From Micromonospora rosaria (GTDB lineage Bacteria; Actinomycetota; Actinomycetes; Mycobacteriales; Micromonosporaceae), in assembly GCF_001567585.1 (NCBI RefSeq), contig NZ_LRQV01000030.1:1-59811 (forward strand): DNA of 59,811 nucleotides, written 5' to 3'. This document shows, one piece after another, positions 25,448 to 34,013 of this stretch. The first letter of the stretch is position 1. The number at the start of each line of letters is the position of its first letter. A program made the translations under genes and the position numbers. The notes beneath the pieces are model-generated. The model saw only the letters and a list, made by a program, of their open reading frames with translations, was not told the origin of the DNA and made no database searches.

Positions 25448-26905
25448 GTGTCCGTGCTGCGCACCAAACCGATCCAGGACGTGATCGCCCAGAGCACCGC
25501 CGAGGAGGGCGAGCAGGGCCGGCGGCTACGCCGGAAGCTGGGCCCGTTCGACCTGATGGGCTTCGGCGTCGGCATCGTGATCGGTACCGGCATCTTCACC
25601 CTGACCGGCCTGGAGGCCCGCGACTCCGCCGGTCCCGCGGTGATCGTCTCGTTCGCCGTCGCCGGGGTGGTCGCCCTGCTCGCCGCGCTCTGCTACGCCG
25701 AACTCGCCTCCAGCGTGCCGACCGCCGGCAGCGCCTACACCTACGCGTACGCGACCATGGGCGAGGTGGTCGCCTGGATCATCGGGTGGGACCTGCTGCT
25801 GGAGTTCGCCCTCGGCGCGGCCGTGGTGGCCCGGGGCTGGTCCGGGTACCTCGCCGAACTGTTCGGCCTGCCCACCGCCTGGTTCGGCGAGGAGGGCAGC
25901 GTCGTCAACGTCGGCGCGATCGCCATCGTGGCGCTGCTCGGCCTGGTCGCCACCGTCGGCATCCAGCAGTCCGCCCGGATCACCAACGTCCTGGTCGTGG
26001 TCAAGGTGGCGATCTGCGTCTTCATCGTGGCCGCCGGGCTCTTCTTCATCACCGCCGACAATCTCACCCCGTTCGTCCCGCCGACGCAGGAGCCGCCCGC
26101 CGGCGAGTCCGGCCTGGCCCAGCCGCTGACCCAGGTGCTGTTCGGGCTGGAGCCGTCCGTCTTCGGGATCGCCGGGGTGCTCAGCGCGGCGGCGGTGGTC
26201 TTCTTCGCGTACACCGGGTTCGAGGCGGTGGCGAACCTCGGCGAGGAGACCCGCCGGCCCGGCCGGGACCTGCCGCTCGGGCTGCTCGGCACGCTGGGGC
26301 TCTCCGCCGTGCTCTACGTCGGGGTGTCGTTCGTGGTGGTCGGCATGGTGCCGTACACCGAGATCGACCGGGGCGCCCCGATCGCCGCCGCCTTCAACGC
26401 GGTCGGCGCCAACTGGGCCGGCGCGCTGGTGGCGATCGCCGCCGTGGCCGGTCTGACCAGCGTGATCCTGGTCCAGTTGGTGGCGATCGGCCGGATCGGG
26501 TACGCCATCGCCCGGGACGGCCTGATCCCGCCGAAGATCGGCGAGATCCACCCCCGCTGGGGCACCCCGTACCGGGTCACCCTGCTGATGACGGTGCTGG
26601 TGGCGCTGCTCGCCGGCTTCCTGCCGCTCTCCGCCCTGGCCGACCTGGTCAGCATCGGCGCGCTCTTCGCCTTCGTGATCGTCTCGGTCGCGGTGCCGCT
26701 GCTGCGCCGTACCCGGCCGGAGTTGAAGCGCCCGTTCCGGGTGCCCCTCTCCCCGGTCCTGCCGGTCGTCAGCGCGCTGGCCTGCGTGTACCTGATGCTG
26801 AACCTGTCGGTGGAGACCTGGCTGCGCTTCCTCGCCTGGCTGCTGCTCGGCGTGGTCATCTACGCCGCCTACGGCCACCGCCGCAACCGCCTGGCCCGCC
26901 GCTGA
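25448..26905 (+). CDS. APC-family amino acid permease
   Basis: 485-residue inner-membrane transporter of the amino acid-polyamine-organocation family, CAT-like branch, with about 12-13 membrane segments. Conserved family segments are GFGVGIVIGTGIFTLTGLEA (TM1), ALCYAELASSVPTAGSAYTY (TM2-3) and FFAYTGFEAVANLGEETRRP (TM6). GTG 25448 is chosen because GGGAGGGG stands ~10 nt upstream; starts further 5' lack this. Substrate is probably a cationic or neutral amino acid driven by proton symport or exchange, but not determinable here. Confidence 0.88.
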   Translation: MSVLRTKPIQDVIAQSTAEEGEQGRRLRRKLGPFDLMGFGVGIVIGTGIFTLTGLEARDSAGPAVIVSFAVAGVVALLAALCYAELASSVPTAGSAYTYAYATMGEVVAWIIGWDLLLEFALGAAVVARGWSGYLAELFGLPTAWFGEEGSVVNVGAIAIVALLGLVATVGIQQSARITNVLVVVKVAICVFIVAAGLFFITADNLTPFVPPTQEPPAGESGLAQPLTQVLFGLEPSVFGIAGVLSAAAVVFFAYTGFEAVANLGEETRRPGRDLPLGLLGTLGLSAVLYVGVSFVVVGMVPYTEIDRGAPIAAAFNAVGANWAGALVAIAAVAGLTSVILVQLVAIGRIGYAIARDGLIPPKIGEIHPRWGTPYRVTLLMTVLVALLAGFLPLSALADLVSIGALFAFVIVSVAVPLLRRTRPELKRPFRVPLSPVLPVVSALACVYLMLNLSVETWLRFLAWLLLGVVIYAAYGHRRNRLARR

Positions 26906-26961
26906 CCCGCCCCTCCCGCCCGGCTCTGCCCCCGCCCATCCCGCTCCGGGTCACGGACGTC

Positions 26962-27006
26962 CGGCTTCCGCCCGGCTCCTGGTCGGCTTCCGCCCCGGCT
27001 CCCGGT
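26962..27006. repeat. Two-copy 22-bp direct repeat
   Basis: CGGCTTCCGCCCGGCTCCTG at 26962 is repeated with two changes from 26984, ending at the stop of the convergent methyltransferase gene. Confidence 0.5.
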
Positions 27007-27731
27007 CAGGCGAAGAAGCGGGCCAGGTGGGCGGGGGTGGGGCCGGGGGCGTCCGGCGGCAGCGGGGTCAGGTCGGCGAAGATGCTCGCGCCGTCGGAGC
27101 CGGCGTGCAGGGGGTACCAGCGCGGGGTCCCGGGTGGCCGCTGCACGCAGATCCCCTTGACCGTCTGCACGTCCAGCAGCCGGACGTGGGTCGGGTCGGC
27201 GACCGCGTTCACGTGCCCCCACCAGGGGCTCATCACGTGCAGGACACCACCCGGCCGCAGCACCCGGTGGCACTCGTCCACCAGCGGCAGGAAGTCGATC
27301 AGGTGCTCCAGGATGTGCACGGCGAAGAGCACGTCCACCGAGTCGTCGGCCAGCGGCAGGGAACCGGAGAGGTCGGCGACCGCGTCCACCCCGGGTGCGG
27401 GGAAGATGTCCAGCCCCAGGTTGCCCGGGTACTGCTTGGTGCCGCCGCAGCCCAGGTCGACCACGACCGGTTCCCGCCCGGCCACCCGGACCCGGCACCA
27501 GACCCCGAACACCCCGGCGAGCCGGCCCAGCCGGTCCCGTACCAGCCGCAGGTGGGTACCGTCGGGGACCTCGCCGGTCACGTGCGCCACCCCCCGGTCG
27601 AAGCGCACCCGTACCGCGAGGTCGCGGAGCCGGTCGTCGTGGGACACCTGGTCCGCCCACGCCTCGGCGAGGAACTCGTCGACCGCCCGCAGCCGCTCGG
27701 CCGAGGGCGGGGTATGGGTCAGCGCGACCAT
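27006..27731 (-). CDS. BON-like domain fused to SAM methyltransferase
   Basis: 241 residues. Residues ~10-80 resemble a BON domain (VRFDRGVAHVTGEVPDGTHL, RLAGVFGVWCRVRV), normally a phospholipid- or ligand-binding fold. Residues ~90-240 are a class I SAM-dependent methyltransferase (VVVDLGCGGTKQ for the SAM loop, LGLDIFP, LPLADDSVDVLFAVHILEHL, HRVLRPGGVLHV). ATG 27731 follows GGAGGT. The methyl acceptor is unknown. The BON-methyltransferase arrangement is unusual; I am fairly sure of the methyltransferase and less sure of the BON label, which rests on pattern only. Confidence 0.75.
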   Translation of the reverse strand: MVALTHTPPSAERLRAVDEFLAEAWADQVSHDDRLRDLAVRVRFDRGVAHVTGEVPDGTHLRLVRDRLGRLAGVFGVWCRVRVAGREPVVVDLGCGGTKQYPGNLGLDIFPAPGVDAVADLSGSLPLADDSVDVLFAVHILEHLIDFLPLVDECHRVLRPGGVLHVMSPWWGHVNAVADPTHVRLLDVQTVKGICVQRPPGTPRWYPLHAGSDGASIFADLTPLPPDAPGPTPAHLARFFA

Positions 27732-27809
27732 GGGCCACCTCCGGCCGGGCCGATACCCGCGATGTCGGGCGGTATGCCCCGTCGTCGGCGCATTCACCGG
27801 AACGGGCGG

Positions 27810-27899
27810 GGTGTAAGGAGGGGCCCCCTGTTAACGCATACGGTAGAGAAGGGAACCCTTCTCACCTCGACGTGTTAATAAGGGGCCCTTCCTTACACC
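27810..27899. repeat. 90-bp MITE-like intergenic element with inverted arms
   Basis: The left arm starts GGTGTAAGGAGGGGCCCC (27810) and the right arm is its near reverse complement, ending GGGGCCCTTCCTTACACC (27899). TTAAC words sit inside both arms. In the centre is a perfect hairpin GAGAAGGG-AA-CCCTTCTC (27846-27863). It contains no reading frame. A solo copy of the right arm is at 22689-22703. Similar GTGTAAGG...TTAAC words recur in Micromonospora intergenic DNA as far as I recall. Confidence 0.7.
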
Positions 27900-27916
27900 A
27901 AGGGCGGGTGTGGGGG

Positions 27917-29554
27917 TCAGTGCTCGGTGACGTGGCCGGCGTCGACCCGGAGGCGTCGGGTGGTGTGCACCGCGTCCAGCATCCGGCGGTCGTGGGTGAC
28001 CAGCAGGAGGGTGCCCGGGTACCCGGCCAGCGCCGACTCCAACTGCTCGATGGCCGGCAGGTCCAGGTGGTTGGTCGGCTCGTCGAGCACCAGCAGGTTC
28101 ACCCCGTGCCCCTGGAGCAGGGCGAGGGCGGCCCGGGTCCGCTCGCCGGGGGAGAGGGTCGCCGCCGGCCGCAGCACGTGGTCGGCGCGCAGGCCGAACT
28201 TGGCCAGCAGGGTCCGCGCGTCCGCCGGCGACAGCTCCGGTACGGCCAGCCGGAACGTGTCCAGCAGCGGCTGGTCGCCGAGGAAGAGCTGCCGGGCCTG
28301 GTCCACCTCACCGACCACCACCCCGGGGCCGAGGGTGGCGTGGCCCCGCTCCAGCGGCAGCCGGCCCAGCAGCGCGCCGAGCAGCGTCGACTTGCCGGAG
28401 CCGTTCGCCCCGGTCACCGCCACCCGGTCCGCCCAGTCGATCTGGAGGTCCACCGGCCCGAGCACGAAGTCGCCCCGGCGGACCACCGCGTCGCGGAGGG
28501 TGGCCACCACGGCACCGGCGCGGGGCGCGGCGGCGATCTCCATCCGCAGTTCCCACTCCTTGCGCGGCTCCTCGACCGCCTCCAGCCGCTCGATCAGCCG
28601 TTCGGTCTGCCGGGCCTTCGCCGCCTGCTTCTCGCTCGACTCGGACCGGAACTTGCGGCCGATCTTGTCGTTGTCGGTGGCCTTGCGCCGGGCGTTGCGG
28701 ACACCCTTCTCCATCCACGAGCGCTGGAGGCGGGCGCGCGCCTCCAGGTCGGCCTTCGTGTCGGCGTACTCCTCGTACTCGGCGCGGGCGTGCCGGCGGG
28801 CCACCTCCCGCTCCTCCAGGTACGCCGCGTACCCGCCGCCGAAGTGGTTGACCTGCTGCTGGTGCAGGTCCAGCTCCAGCACCCGGGTCACCGTGCGGGT
28901 GAGGAACTCCCGGTCGTGGCTGACCAGCACGGTGCCGGCCCGCAGCCCGGTGACGAACTGCTCCAGCCGTTCCAGCCCGGCCAGGTCCAGGTCGTTGGTG
29001 GGCTCGTCGAGCAGGAAGACGTCGTACCGGCTGAGCAGCAGCGAGGCGAGCCCGGCGCGGGCCGCCTGGCCGCCGGAGAGCCCGGTCATCGGGTGGTCCA
29101 GGTCGACGGTGAGGCCCAGGTCGGCGGCGACCTGCTCGGCCCGTTCGGCCAGGTCCGCGCCGCCGAGGGCGAGCCAGCGCTCCAGCGCGTCGGCGTACGT
29201 GTCGTCGGCGCCCGGGGCGCCCCCGGTCAGCGCCTCGGTGGCGGCGTCCAGCGCGGCCTGGGCCCCGGTCACCCCGGTCCGGCGGCCGAGGAAGTCGCGT
29301 ACCGTCTCGTCGGCCCGCCGCTCCGGCTCCTGCGGCAGGTGCCCGACGGTGGCGGTGGGCGGGCTGAGTGAGATCGCCCCGGCCTCGACCGGCAGCAGAC
29401 CGGCGAGGGTACGCAGCAGCGTCGACTTGCCGGCGCCGTTCACCCCGACCAGGCCGACCACGTCCCCGGGGGCGACCACCAGGTCGAGCCCGGAGAAGAG
29501 GAGCCGGTCGCCGTGCCCGGCGGCGAGATCCTTGACCACCAGCGTCGCGCTCAT
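27917..29554 (-). CDS. ABC-F family ATPase
   Basis: 545 residues with two fused ABC nucleotide-binding domains and no membrane segment. NBD1 has Walker A GVNGAGKST and signature LSGGQAARAGL with VFLLDEPTNDLDL. A charged interdomain linker (residues ~240-300, Arg/Lys/Glu-rich) follows. NBD2 has Walker A GANGSGKST, signature LSPGERTRAAL and LLVLDEPTNHLDL. ABC-F proteins act on the ribosome, either as translation factors or by dislodging antibiotics, and some are resistance determinants in producers. The subfamily cannot be fixed here. ATG 29554 (or TTG 29557) lacks a ribosome-binding site but has TAGGCT just upstream. Confidence 0.9.
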   Translation of the reverse strand: MSATLVVKDLAAGHGDRLLFSGLDLVVAPGDVVGLVGVNGAGKSTLLRTLAGLLPVEAGAISLSPPTATVGHLPQEPERRADETVRDFLGRRTGVTGAQAALDAATEALTGGAPGADDTYADALERWLALGGADLAERAEQVAADLGLTVDLDHPMTGLSGGQAARAGLASLLLSRYDVFLLDEPTNDLDLAGLERLEQFVTGLRAGTVLVSHDREFLTRTVTRVLELDLHQQQVNHFGGGYAAYLEEREVARRHARAEYEEYADTKADLEARARLQRSWMEKGVRNARRKATDNDKIGRKFRSESSEKQAAKARQTERLIERLEAVEEPRKEWELRMEIAAAPRAGAVVATLRDAVVRRGDFVLGPVDLQIDWADRVAVTGANGSGKSTLLGALLGRLPLERGHATLGPGVVVGEVDQARQLFLGDQPLLDTFRLAVPELSPADARTLLAKFGLRADHVLRPAATLSPGERTRAALALLQGHGVNLLVLDEPTNHLDLPAIEQLESALAGYPGTLLLVTHDRRMLDAVHTTRRLRVDAGHVTEH

Positions 29555-29563
29555 CAATGGTCG

Positions 29564-29569
29564 AGCCTA
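29564..29569 (-). promoter_or_regulatory. -10 box for a leaderless ABC-F transcript
   Basis: TAGGCT on the minus strand, 6 nt before TTG 29557 and 9 nt before ATG 29554, with no Shine-Dalgarno sequence. Confidence 0.4.
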
Positions 29570-29639
29570 GCCCCGCCGGCCCCGCCGATTTCGGGCACCC
29601 GGCGCGCCCGGTGCGGCGGTACGAGGCAGACTCGCGGGA

Positions 29640-30410
29640 GTGGTGACCACTCTGGCGATCGACTGCGGTGGCGGCGGGATCAAGGCCTCGGTGCTGGACG
29701 CCGCCGGCACCATGCGGGCCCGCCCGCTGCGGGTGCCCACGCCGTACCCGCTGCCGCCCGCGCTGTTCGTGAAGACGCTGGTGGAGCTGGGGGCCCGGCT
29801 GCCGACGGCGGAGCGGGTGACCGTCGGGATGCCCGGCATGATCCGGCACGGCGTGGTGGTGGCGACCCCGCACTACGTGACCCGCGCCGGCCCCCGGAGC
29901 AAGGTCGACCCCGCGCTGCTCGCCGAGTGGTCCGGGTACGACGCCCGCGCGGCGCTCGCCGACGCCTTCGGGGTACCCGCGCTGGTCCTCAACGACGCCG
30001 AGGTGCACGGCGCCGGGGTGGTCGCGGGGACCGGCTGCGAGCTGGTGTTGACCCTGGGCACCGGGCTGGGCAGCGCGCTCTTCGACGGCGGGTCGCTCGC
30101 CCCGCACCTGGAGCTGTCCCACGCCCCGGTGCGCTGGGGCACCACCTACGACACGTACGTGGGCGAGCCGGAGCGCCGCCGCCTCGGTGACGGGTTCTGG
30201 TCCCGTCGGATCCGGCAGGTGGTGGAGGGGCTGCGCCCGGTGGTCCGCTGGGACCGCCTCTACCTGGGTGGCGGCAACTCCCGGCTGATCCGTCCCGAAC
30301 AGCTCGCCCGGATGGGCGACGACGTGGTGGTGGTACCGAACACCGCCGGCATCGTCGGCGGCGTGCGCGCCTGGGACCTGGTCGCCGGCCGGTACGACCC
30401 GACCGGCTGA
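29640..30410 (+). CDS. ROK-family sugar kinase (polyphosphate-glucokinase-like)
   Basis: 256 residues. The N-terminal phosphate-binding loop is TLAIDCGGGGIKASVLDAAG. Residues ~120-160 carry LVLNDAEVHGAG (catalytic Asp) and LTLGTGLGSALFDGG. HLELSHAP lies where ROK kinases have the ExGH motif, and LYLGGGNSRLI is the second phosphate region. No zinc-binding CxCG cluster is present, as in polyphosphate/ATP glucokinases of actinobacteria. The ELSH variant, with Ser for Gly, is a departure from ExGH. Two GTG codons (29640, 29643) are possible starts. Probable substrate is a hexose; the phosphate donor could be polyphosphate or ATP. Confidence 0.8.
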   Translation: MVTTLAIDCGGGGIKASVLDAAGTMRARPLRVPTPYPLPPALFVKTLVELGARLPTAERVTVGMPGMIRHGVVVATPHYVTRAGPRSKVDPALLAEWSGYDARAALADAFGVPALVLNDAEVHGAGVVAGTGCELVLTLGTGLGSALFDGGSLAPHLELSHAPVRWGTTYDTYVGEPERRRLGDGFWSRRIRQVVEGLRPVVRWDRLYLGGGNSRLIRPEQLARMGDDVVVVPNTAGIVGGVRAWDLVAGRYDPTG

Positions 30411-30510
30411 CCGGGGTTCGGCGCAACTTCCATCCGGGGAACACTCGCGGTCCCGGCGATGTTGTGCCAGCGTCGGGGAAGTGGCGTGGCGACACCAGGA
30501 GGTGGGTCGG

Positions 30511-30909
30511 ATGGACTTTCTGGCCGAGTACCGGCGGGCGACCATGTTCTTCGAGGCGGGCGACGCGGGGGGCGCGGCCCGGCTGCTGGAGCCGATCGTG
30601 GCGGCGGAGCCGGAGAACTCCTCGGTACGCCAGTTGCTGGCCCGGGCGTACTTCCAGTCCGCCCAGCTCAACCGGGCCGAGGAGCAGTTGCGGGAGCTGG
30701 TCGACCGTGACCCCAGCGACCACTACGCGCACCACGTGCTCGGGCGGACGCTGGAGCGGCTGAACCGGCCCGTCGACGCGCTGCGGCACCTGCGCATCGC
30801 GGCGGCGATGCACGGGACGAACACCGACTACACCACGGCGCTGCGCCGGGTCGAGTCGCGGGTCGGCGGCGGTGCCAACGGCTCTACGATGAGGCGGCAC
30901 GCGAGCTGA
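30511..30909 (+). CDS. Small TPR protein
   Basis: 132-residue helical-repeat protein with about three tetratricopeptide units (YRRATMFFEAGDAGGAARLL, RQLLARAYFQSAQLNRAEEQ, HHVLGRTLERLNRPVDALRH). It probably serves as a protein-interaction scaffold. ATG 30511 has an AGGAGG site. It precedes the Smr gene by 19 nt and probably forms an operon with it. Confidence 0.8.
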   Translation: MDFLAEYRRATMFFEAGDAGGAARLLEPIVAAEPENSSVRQLLARAYFQSAQLNRAEEQLRELVDRDPSDHYAHHVLGRTLERLNRPVDALRHLRIAAAMHGTNTDYTTALRRVESRVGGGANGSTMRRHAS

Positions 30910-30928
30910 GCGGAGGGGTGGCCGGGCG

Positions 30929-31183
30929 GTGAAGCTCAAGCTGGACCTGCACGACATCTTCAACAAGGGCCACGACATCGACCGGGCACTGCGCGGGATC
31001 ATGGACGAGGCGGTGGCCAAGAAGGCCACCCTCGTCGAGATCATCCCAGGTAAGGGCTCGGGCCAGCTCAAGAAGCGGGTGCTGCGGTTCCTCGACCAGA
31101 AGGACGTCAAGCAGCTCTACCACCGGGTGGAGAAGGACTCGAAGAACTTCGGCCGCCTCTTCGTCCACTTCCGCTGGAAGTAG
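30929..31183 (+). CDS. Smr-domain protein
   Basis: 84-residue stand-alone Smr (small MutS-related) domain: LKLDLHDIFNKG carries the LDLHG-type His, VEIIPGKGSGQLKKRVLRFL matches the HGxG-type loop with IPGKGSG in place of HGKG, and the C-terminus is GRLFVHFRW. Smr domains bind or nick nucleic acids, and stand-alone forms are implicated in ribosome-linked mRNA cleavage. The loss of the usual His in HGxG may alter activity. GTG 30929 follows GGAGGGG. Lys content is high for this genome. A perfect 21-bp inverted repeat lies 39 bp after the stop. Confidence 0.8.
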   Translation: MKLKLDLHDIFNKGHDIDRALRGIMDEAVAKKATLVEIIPGKGSGQLKKRVLRFLDQKDVKQLYHRVEKDSKNFGRLFVHFRWK

Positions 31184-31221
31184 CGCCCCCGCCCGCCCGG
31201 GTACCGGAGGCGGTACCACCG

Positions 31222-31273
31222 TCGAGCGGTATACCTACCAGGAATAAATATGCCTGGTAGGTATACCGCTCGA
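31222..31273. repeat. Perfect 21-bp inverted repeat with AT-rich loop
   Basis: Arms 31222-31242 and 31253-31273 are exact complements (arm core GAGCGGTATACCTACCAGG) with loop AATAAATATG. It lies between convergent genes (Smr and the M28 peptidase), so a bidirectional terminator is the simplest reading. Its length, perfection and AT-rich loop, plus the GGTATACC word, also fit a mobile palindrome or a dimeric-regulator site. Confidence 0.7.
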
Positions 31274-31283
31274 ATCGTCATGG

Positions 31284-31313
31284 TGCCCGGGACCGCATTA
31301 TGCCCGGGACCGC
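31284..31313. repeat. Short direct repeat TGCCCGGGACCGC
   Basis: The 13-bp word occurs at 31284-31296 and 31301-31313, just after the large inverted repeat. Meaning unknown. Confidence 0.5.
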
Positions 31314-31351
31314 CCCACGCCAGCGCGCGCCCGCACCCCGCAGCGGCCGGC

Positions 31352-33730
31352 TCACAGCTCGTAGGTGCGGGCCACCGCGACCACGTCCGAGCTGTGCGAG
31401 CCGACCACGCCCACCCCGCTCGGGCGGGGGCGGAAGCCTGGCAGGCCGGTGAGGCCGTCGCTGCTGTCCATCGCCCGCAGGCGTACCGGCTGACCCGGCT
31501 TCGGGGTGACGGTCATGGTGATCTCGACGCCCTCGGGCGGGGGCGCGTAGAAGACGACGCCGAAGTCCCACCGCTCGGTGACGCGGTCCAGGGTGACCGG
31601 CCGGCCGGCGACGGTCATCGCGCCGACGACGGCGCTGGTGGTGTCGACGTGCAGGCTGACCAGGCGGGCCTGGCGTTGCGGGGTGAGCCGCAGCCGCAGC
31701 GTCCGGTTGACCCCCTCGGTGGTCTCGCCCAGCACCGCCAGGGTCGGCGCGGGCAGGTCGGCGGCGGGGGCGGGGCCGGTCCGCAGGTCCCGCACGCCCA
31801 GCCCGGGGAGGTCGTCCACCCGTTCCACGGCACCGACGTACCCGGCGGTCCAGGGCTGCGGGTCGGTCTCGCGGCTGAGCCAGCGGGCCTGCCCGGTGCC
31901 GGCGTCCAGGGCGTACATCAGGTGGGTGGGGGCGGGGTGGGCGGCGTCGAAACGGTCGACGGCCAGGCCGAGCCCGGCGAGGACCACCGTCGCCATCGCG
32001 GCGGCGAGGGTGGGCAGCCCGCCGAGCCGGCGGGCCCGCAGGGCGACCAGCCCGCGCTGCCCGCCGGCCGCCGGGTGCAGCAGGTCCACCACGGGCAGCA
32101 CGGCCAGCCCGAGCAGCACCGCGACCAGGGCGGCGACGCCACCCATCGCCATGCCCATCGCCGGGAAGAGCAGCACCACCGTGGGCAGCAGCACGGTCAC
32201 CGCGACCGCCCCGGCCACGGTGACCGCGACCACCGGCCCCGGCCCGTCGATCCGGGTGCGCAGCGCGACCAGCCCGCCGACCGCGCCGGCCAGCGCGGGC
32301 AGGGTGAACAGGTACGCCCCGCCGGGGGCCAGCGCGGCGAGCAGCACCCCGAGCAGGGCCAGCCAGCCCAGCGCGCCGACGGCCAGCGCGGCCGGCCCGG
32401 CCCACCGGCGCAGCAGCGCGTACCAGCCGGTCAGCACCGTGGCGGCCAGCGCCAGCACGGCCAGCCGGTACCAGGTCGGCCGGTACGGGTCGAGCAGTTC
32501 GGCGTGTTCGGGGCGGATCGTGGTGACCCCCCACCAGAGCACCTGCGCGCCCAGCGGGGCGAGCACGATCGGCACCAGCCCGAGCCCGAAGCCGGCGACC
32601 AGCCGGCCGGTGCCGGCCCGGCCCCGGCGGCGGGTCAGCCAGCCCAGCGCGGCCACCGCCACCAGCGCGGCCAGCGCCAGCGGCCAGGTCAACCAGCCCG
32701 GGTACCGGACCAGCCCGCCCGGCACCGGGAAGTAGGTGGCGTCGTGCCCGGCGCGCAGCCCGGTCAGGTCGACCCGGCCGAACTCGCGGGCCAGGCCGAG
32801 GGTGTTGTCGCCGTGGTGCTGGAGGCTGCGCCGGTCCAGGCTGGCGGCGGTGTCCAGCGGGGTGTGGTAGATCGCCCCGCCGTCGATGTACGCCGCGTTC
32901 AGCCCGACGAAGTCGCGGCCCAGGAAGGCGGTGAAGTCGGTGTCGTTGGGCAGCGCCCGGTAGACCTCCACGGCGAACGAGGTGCCCACCGGGTGCGGCG
33001 CGGCCCGGCCGAAGACGTCCACCAGGGCGGCGTTGTCCCGGGACGTCTCGAACATGATCACCGGCCCGGTGGAGCCGCGCGCCTCCAGGTTGAGCACCAC
33101 CCCGCCCTCGGCGGCCAGCGGATGGCCGCCGACGAACGCCGACGCACCGCAGAGGCAGGCCTCCTCGGCGTCGGTGAGCACGAAGACGACGTCGTTGCGC
33201 GGTCGCGGGCCGGCGGCCAGGGCGCGGGCCACCTCCAGGATGGTCGAGGTGCCGGCCGCGTTGTCGTTGCCGCCCGGCCCGGTCTGCACCGAGTCGTAGT
33301 GCGACACCAGGAAGACCCGGCCGGTCGGGTCGGTGCCGGGCAGCCGGGCCACCACGTTGCGGACCCGGGCCAGGGTCGCGCCGCCGGCCCCGCCGCTGAG
33401 CTGGCCGGCCTCCGGGGCGACCGTGTCCTGCACCTCGGTCTCCAGGCCCAGCCCGCGCAGGGTGCCCTCGACGTGCTGGCGGACCCGGTCGTTGGCCGGG
33501 CTGCCGACCGGGTGCGGCTCGGCCGCCACCACCTCGACGTGCTGGTACGCCCGGCCGGCGCTGAACTCGTCGGCCGGGGCGTCGACCGGCCGGGGCGCCG
33601 GGGTACGCAGGTCGAGCAGGCCGGCGGCGCCGACCGCGACGAGCGCGGCGAGGGCGAGCAGGGCGGCGAGTGGGCGGCGGCGGGGACGGGCCAGGGCCCG
33701 GTCCTCGGGGCGGGTGACGGGTACGCCCAC
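31352..33730 (-). CDS. Membrane M28-family zinc aminopeptidase
   Basis: 792 residues. After one N-terminal membrane helix (LAALLALAALVAVGAAGLL) an extracytoplasmic M28 peptidase domain spans residues ~40-320. Zinc ligands are visible as the His/Asp of VSHYDSV, the Asp of GGNDNAAGTS, the Glu pair of LTDAEEACLCG and a late His in IYHTPLDT. The C-terminal half has about eight to nine membrane segments and a final extracytoplasmic beta domain (YVGAVERVDDL, TRLRLTPQRQ-type strands). This resembles the vacuolar-membrane-protease/Fxna layout. GTG 33730 follows GAGGAG. Probable role is trimming of exported peptides at the cell surface. Confidence 0.85.
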   Translation of the reverse strand: MGVPVTRPEDRALARPRRRPLAALLALAALVAVGAAGLLDLRTPAPRPVDAPADEFSAGRAYQHVEVVAAEPHPVGSPANDRVRQHVEGTLRGLGLETEVQDTVAPEAGQLSGGAGGATLARVRNVVARLPGTDPTGRVFLVSHYDSVQTGPGGNDNAAGTSTILEVARALAAGPRPRNDVVFVLTDAEEACLCGASAFVGGHPLAAEGGVVLNLEARGSTGPVIMFETSRDNAALVDVFGRAAPHPVGTSFAVEVYRALPNDTDFTAFLGRDFVGLNAAYIDGGAIYHTPLDTAASLDRRSLQHHGDNTLGLAREFGRVDLTGLRAGHDATYFPVPGGLVRYPGWLTWPLALAALVAVAALGWLTRRRGRAGTGRLVAGFGLGLVPIVLAPLGAQVLWWGVTTIRPEHAELLDPYRPTWYRLAVLALAATVLTGWYALLRRWAGPAALAVGALGWLALLGVLLAALAPGGAYLFTLPALAGAVGGLVALRTRIDGPGPVVAVTVAGAVAVTVLLPTVVLLFPAMGMAMGGVAALVAVLLGLAVLPVVDLLHPAAGGQRGLVALRARRLGGLPTLAAAMATVVLAGLGLAVDRFDAAHPAPTHLMYALDAGTGQARWLSRETDPQPWTAGYVGAVERVDDLPGLGVRDLRTGPAPAADLPAPTLAVLGETTEGVNRTLRLRLTPQRQARLVSLHVDTTSAVVGAMTVAGRPVTLDRVTERWDFGVVFYAPPPEGVEITMTVTPKPGQPVRLRAMDSSDGLTGLPGFRPRPSGVGVVGSHSSDVVAVARTYEL

Positions 33731-34013
33731 GGGGTCTCCTCGGGGGTGGGGCCGGTGGTGCGCACCATCCTGCACGCTCAGCGGCCAGTGCGGACAGCCG
33801 CGGCGGCCGGAACCAGAGCGGAGTTCGACGGGCCGGAAAAAGCACCCCGTACCGTTGACGGTGGGGCCGGGCGCGCTCCCACCGCAGCGGAGGGCGGGAA
33901 GGGCACGCCGGTGCCGGCCTCGGCGTGTCGTGTGCGACCGTTGTCTAATACAGCATCGGCGAGGCACTCGGAAGGAGCCTGACATCAGCAGCGATCTCCC
34001 GCGCCTCGCGGCG

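Noticed and set aside
31250..33982. 910-codon plus-strand frame opposite the M28 peptidase
   Set aside because: Shadow of the minus-strand gene; low-complexity His/Gln/Gly-rich translation.
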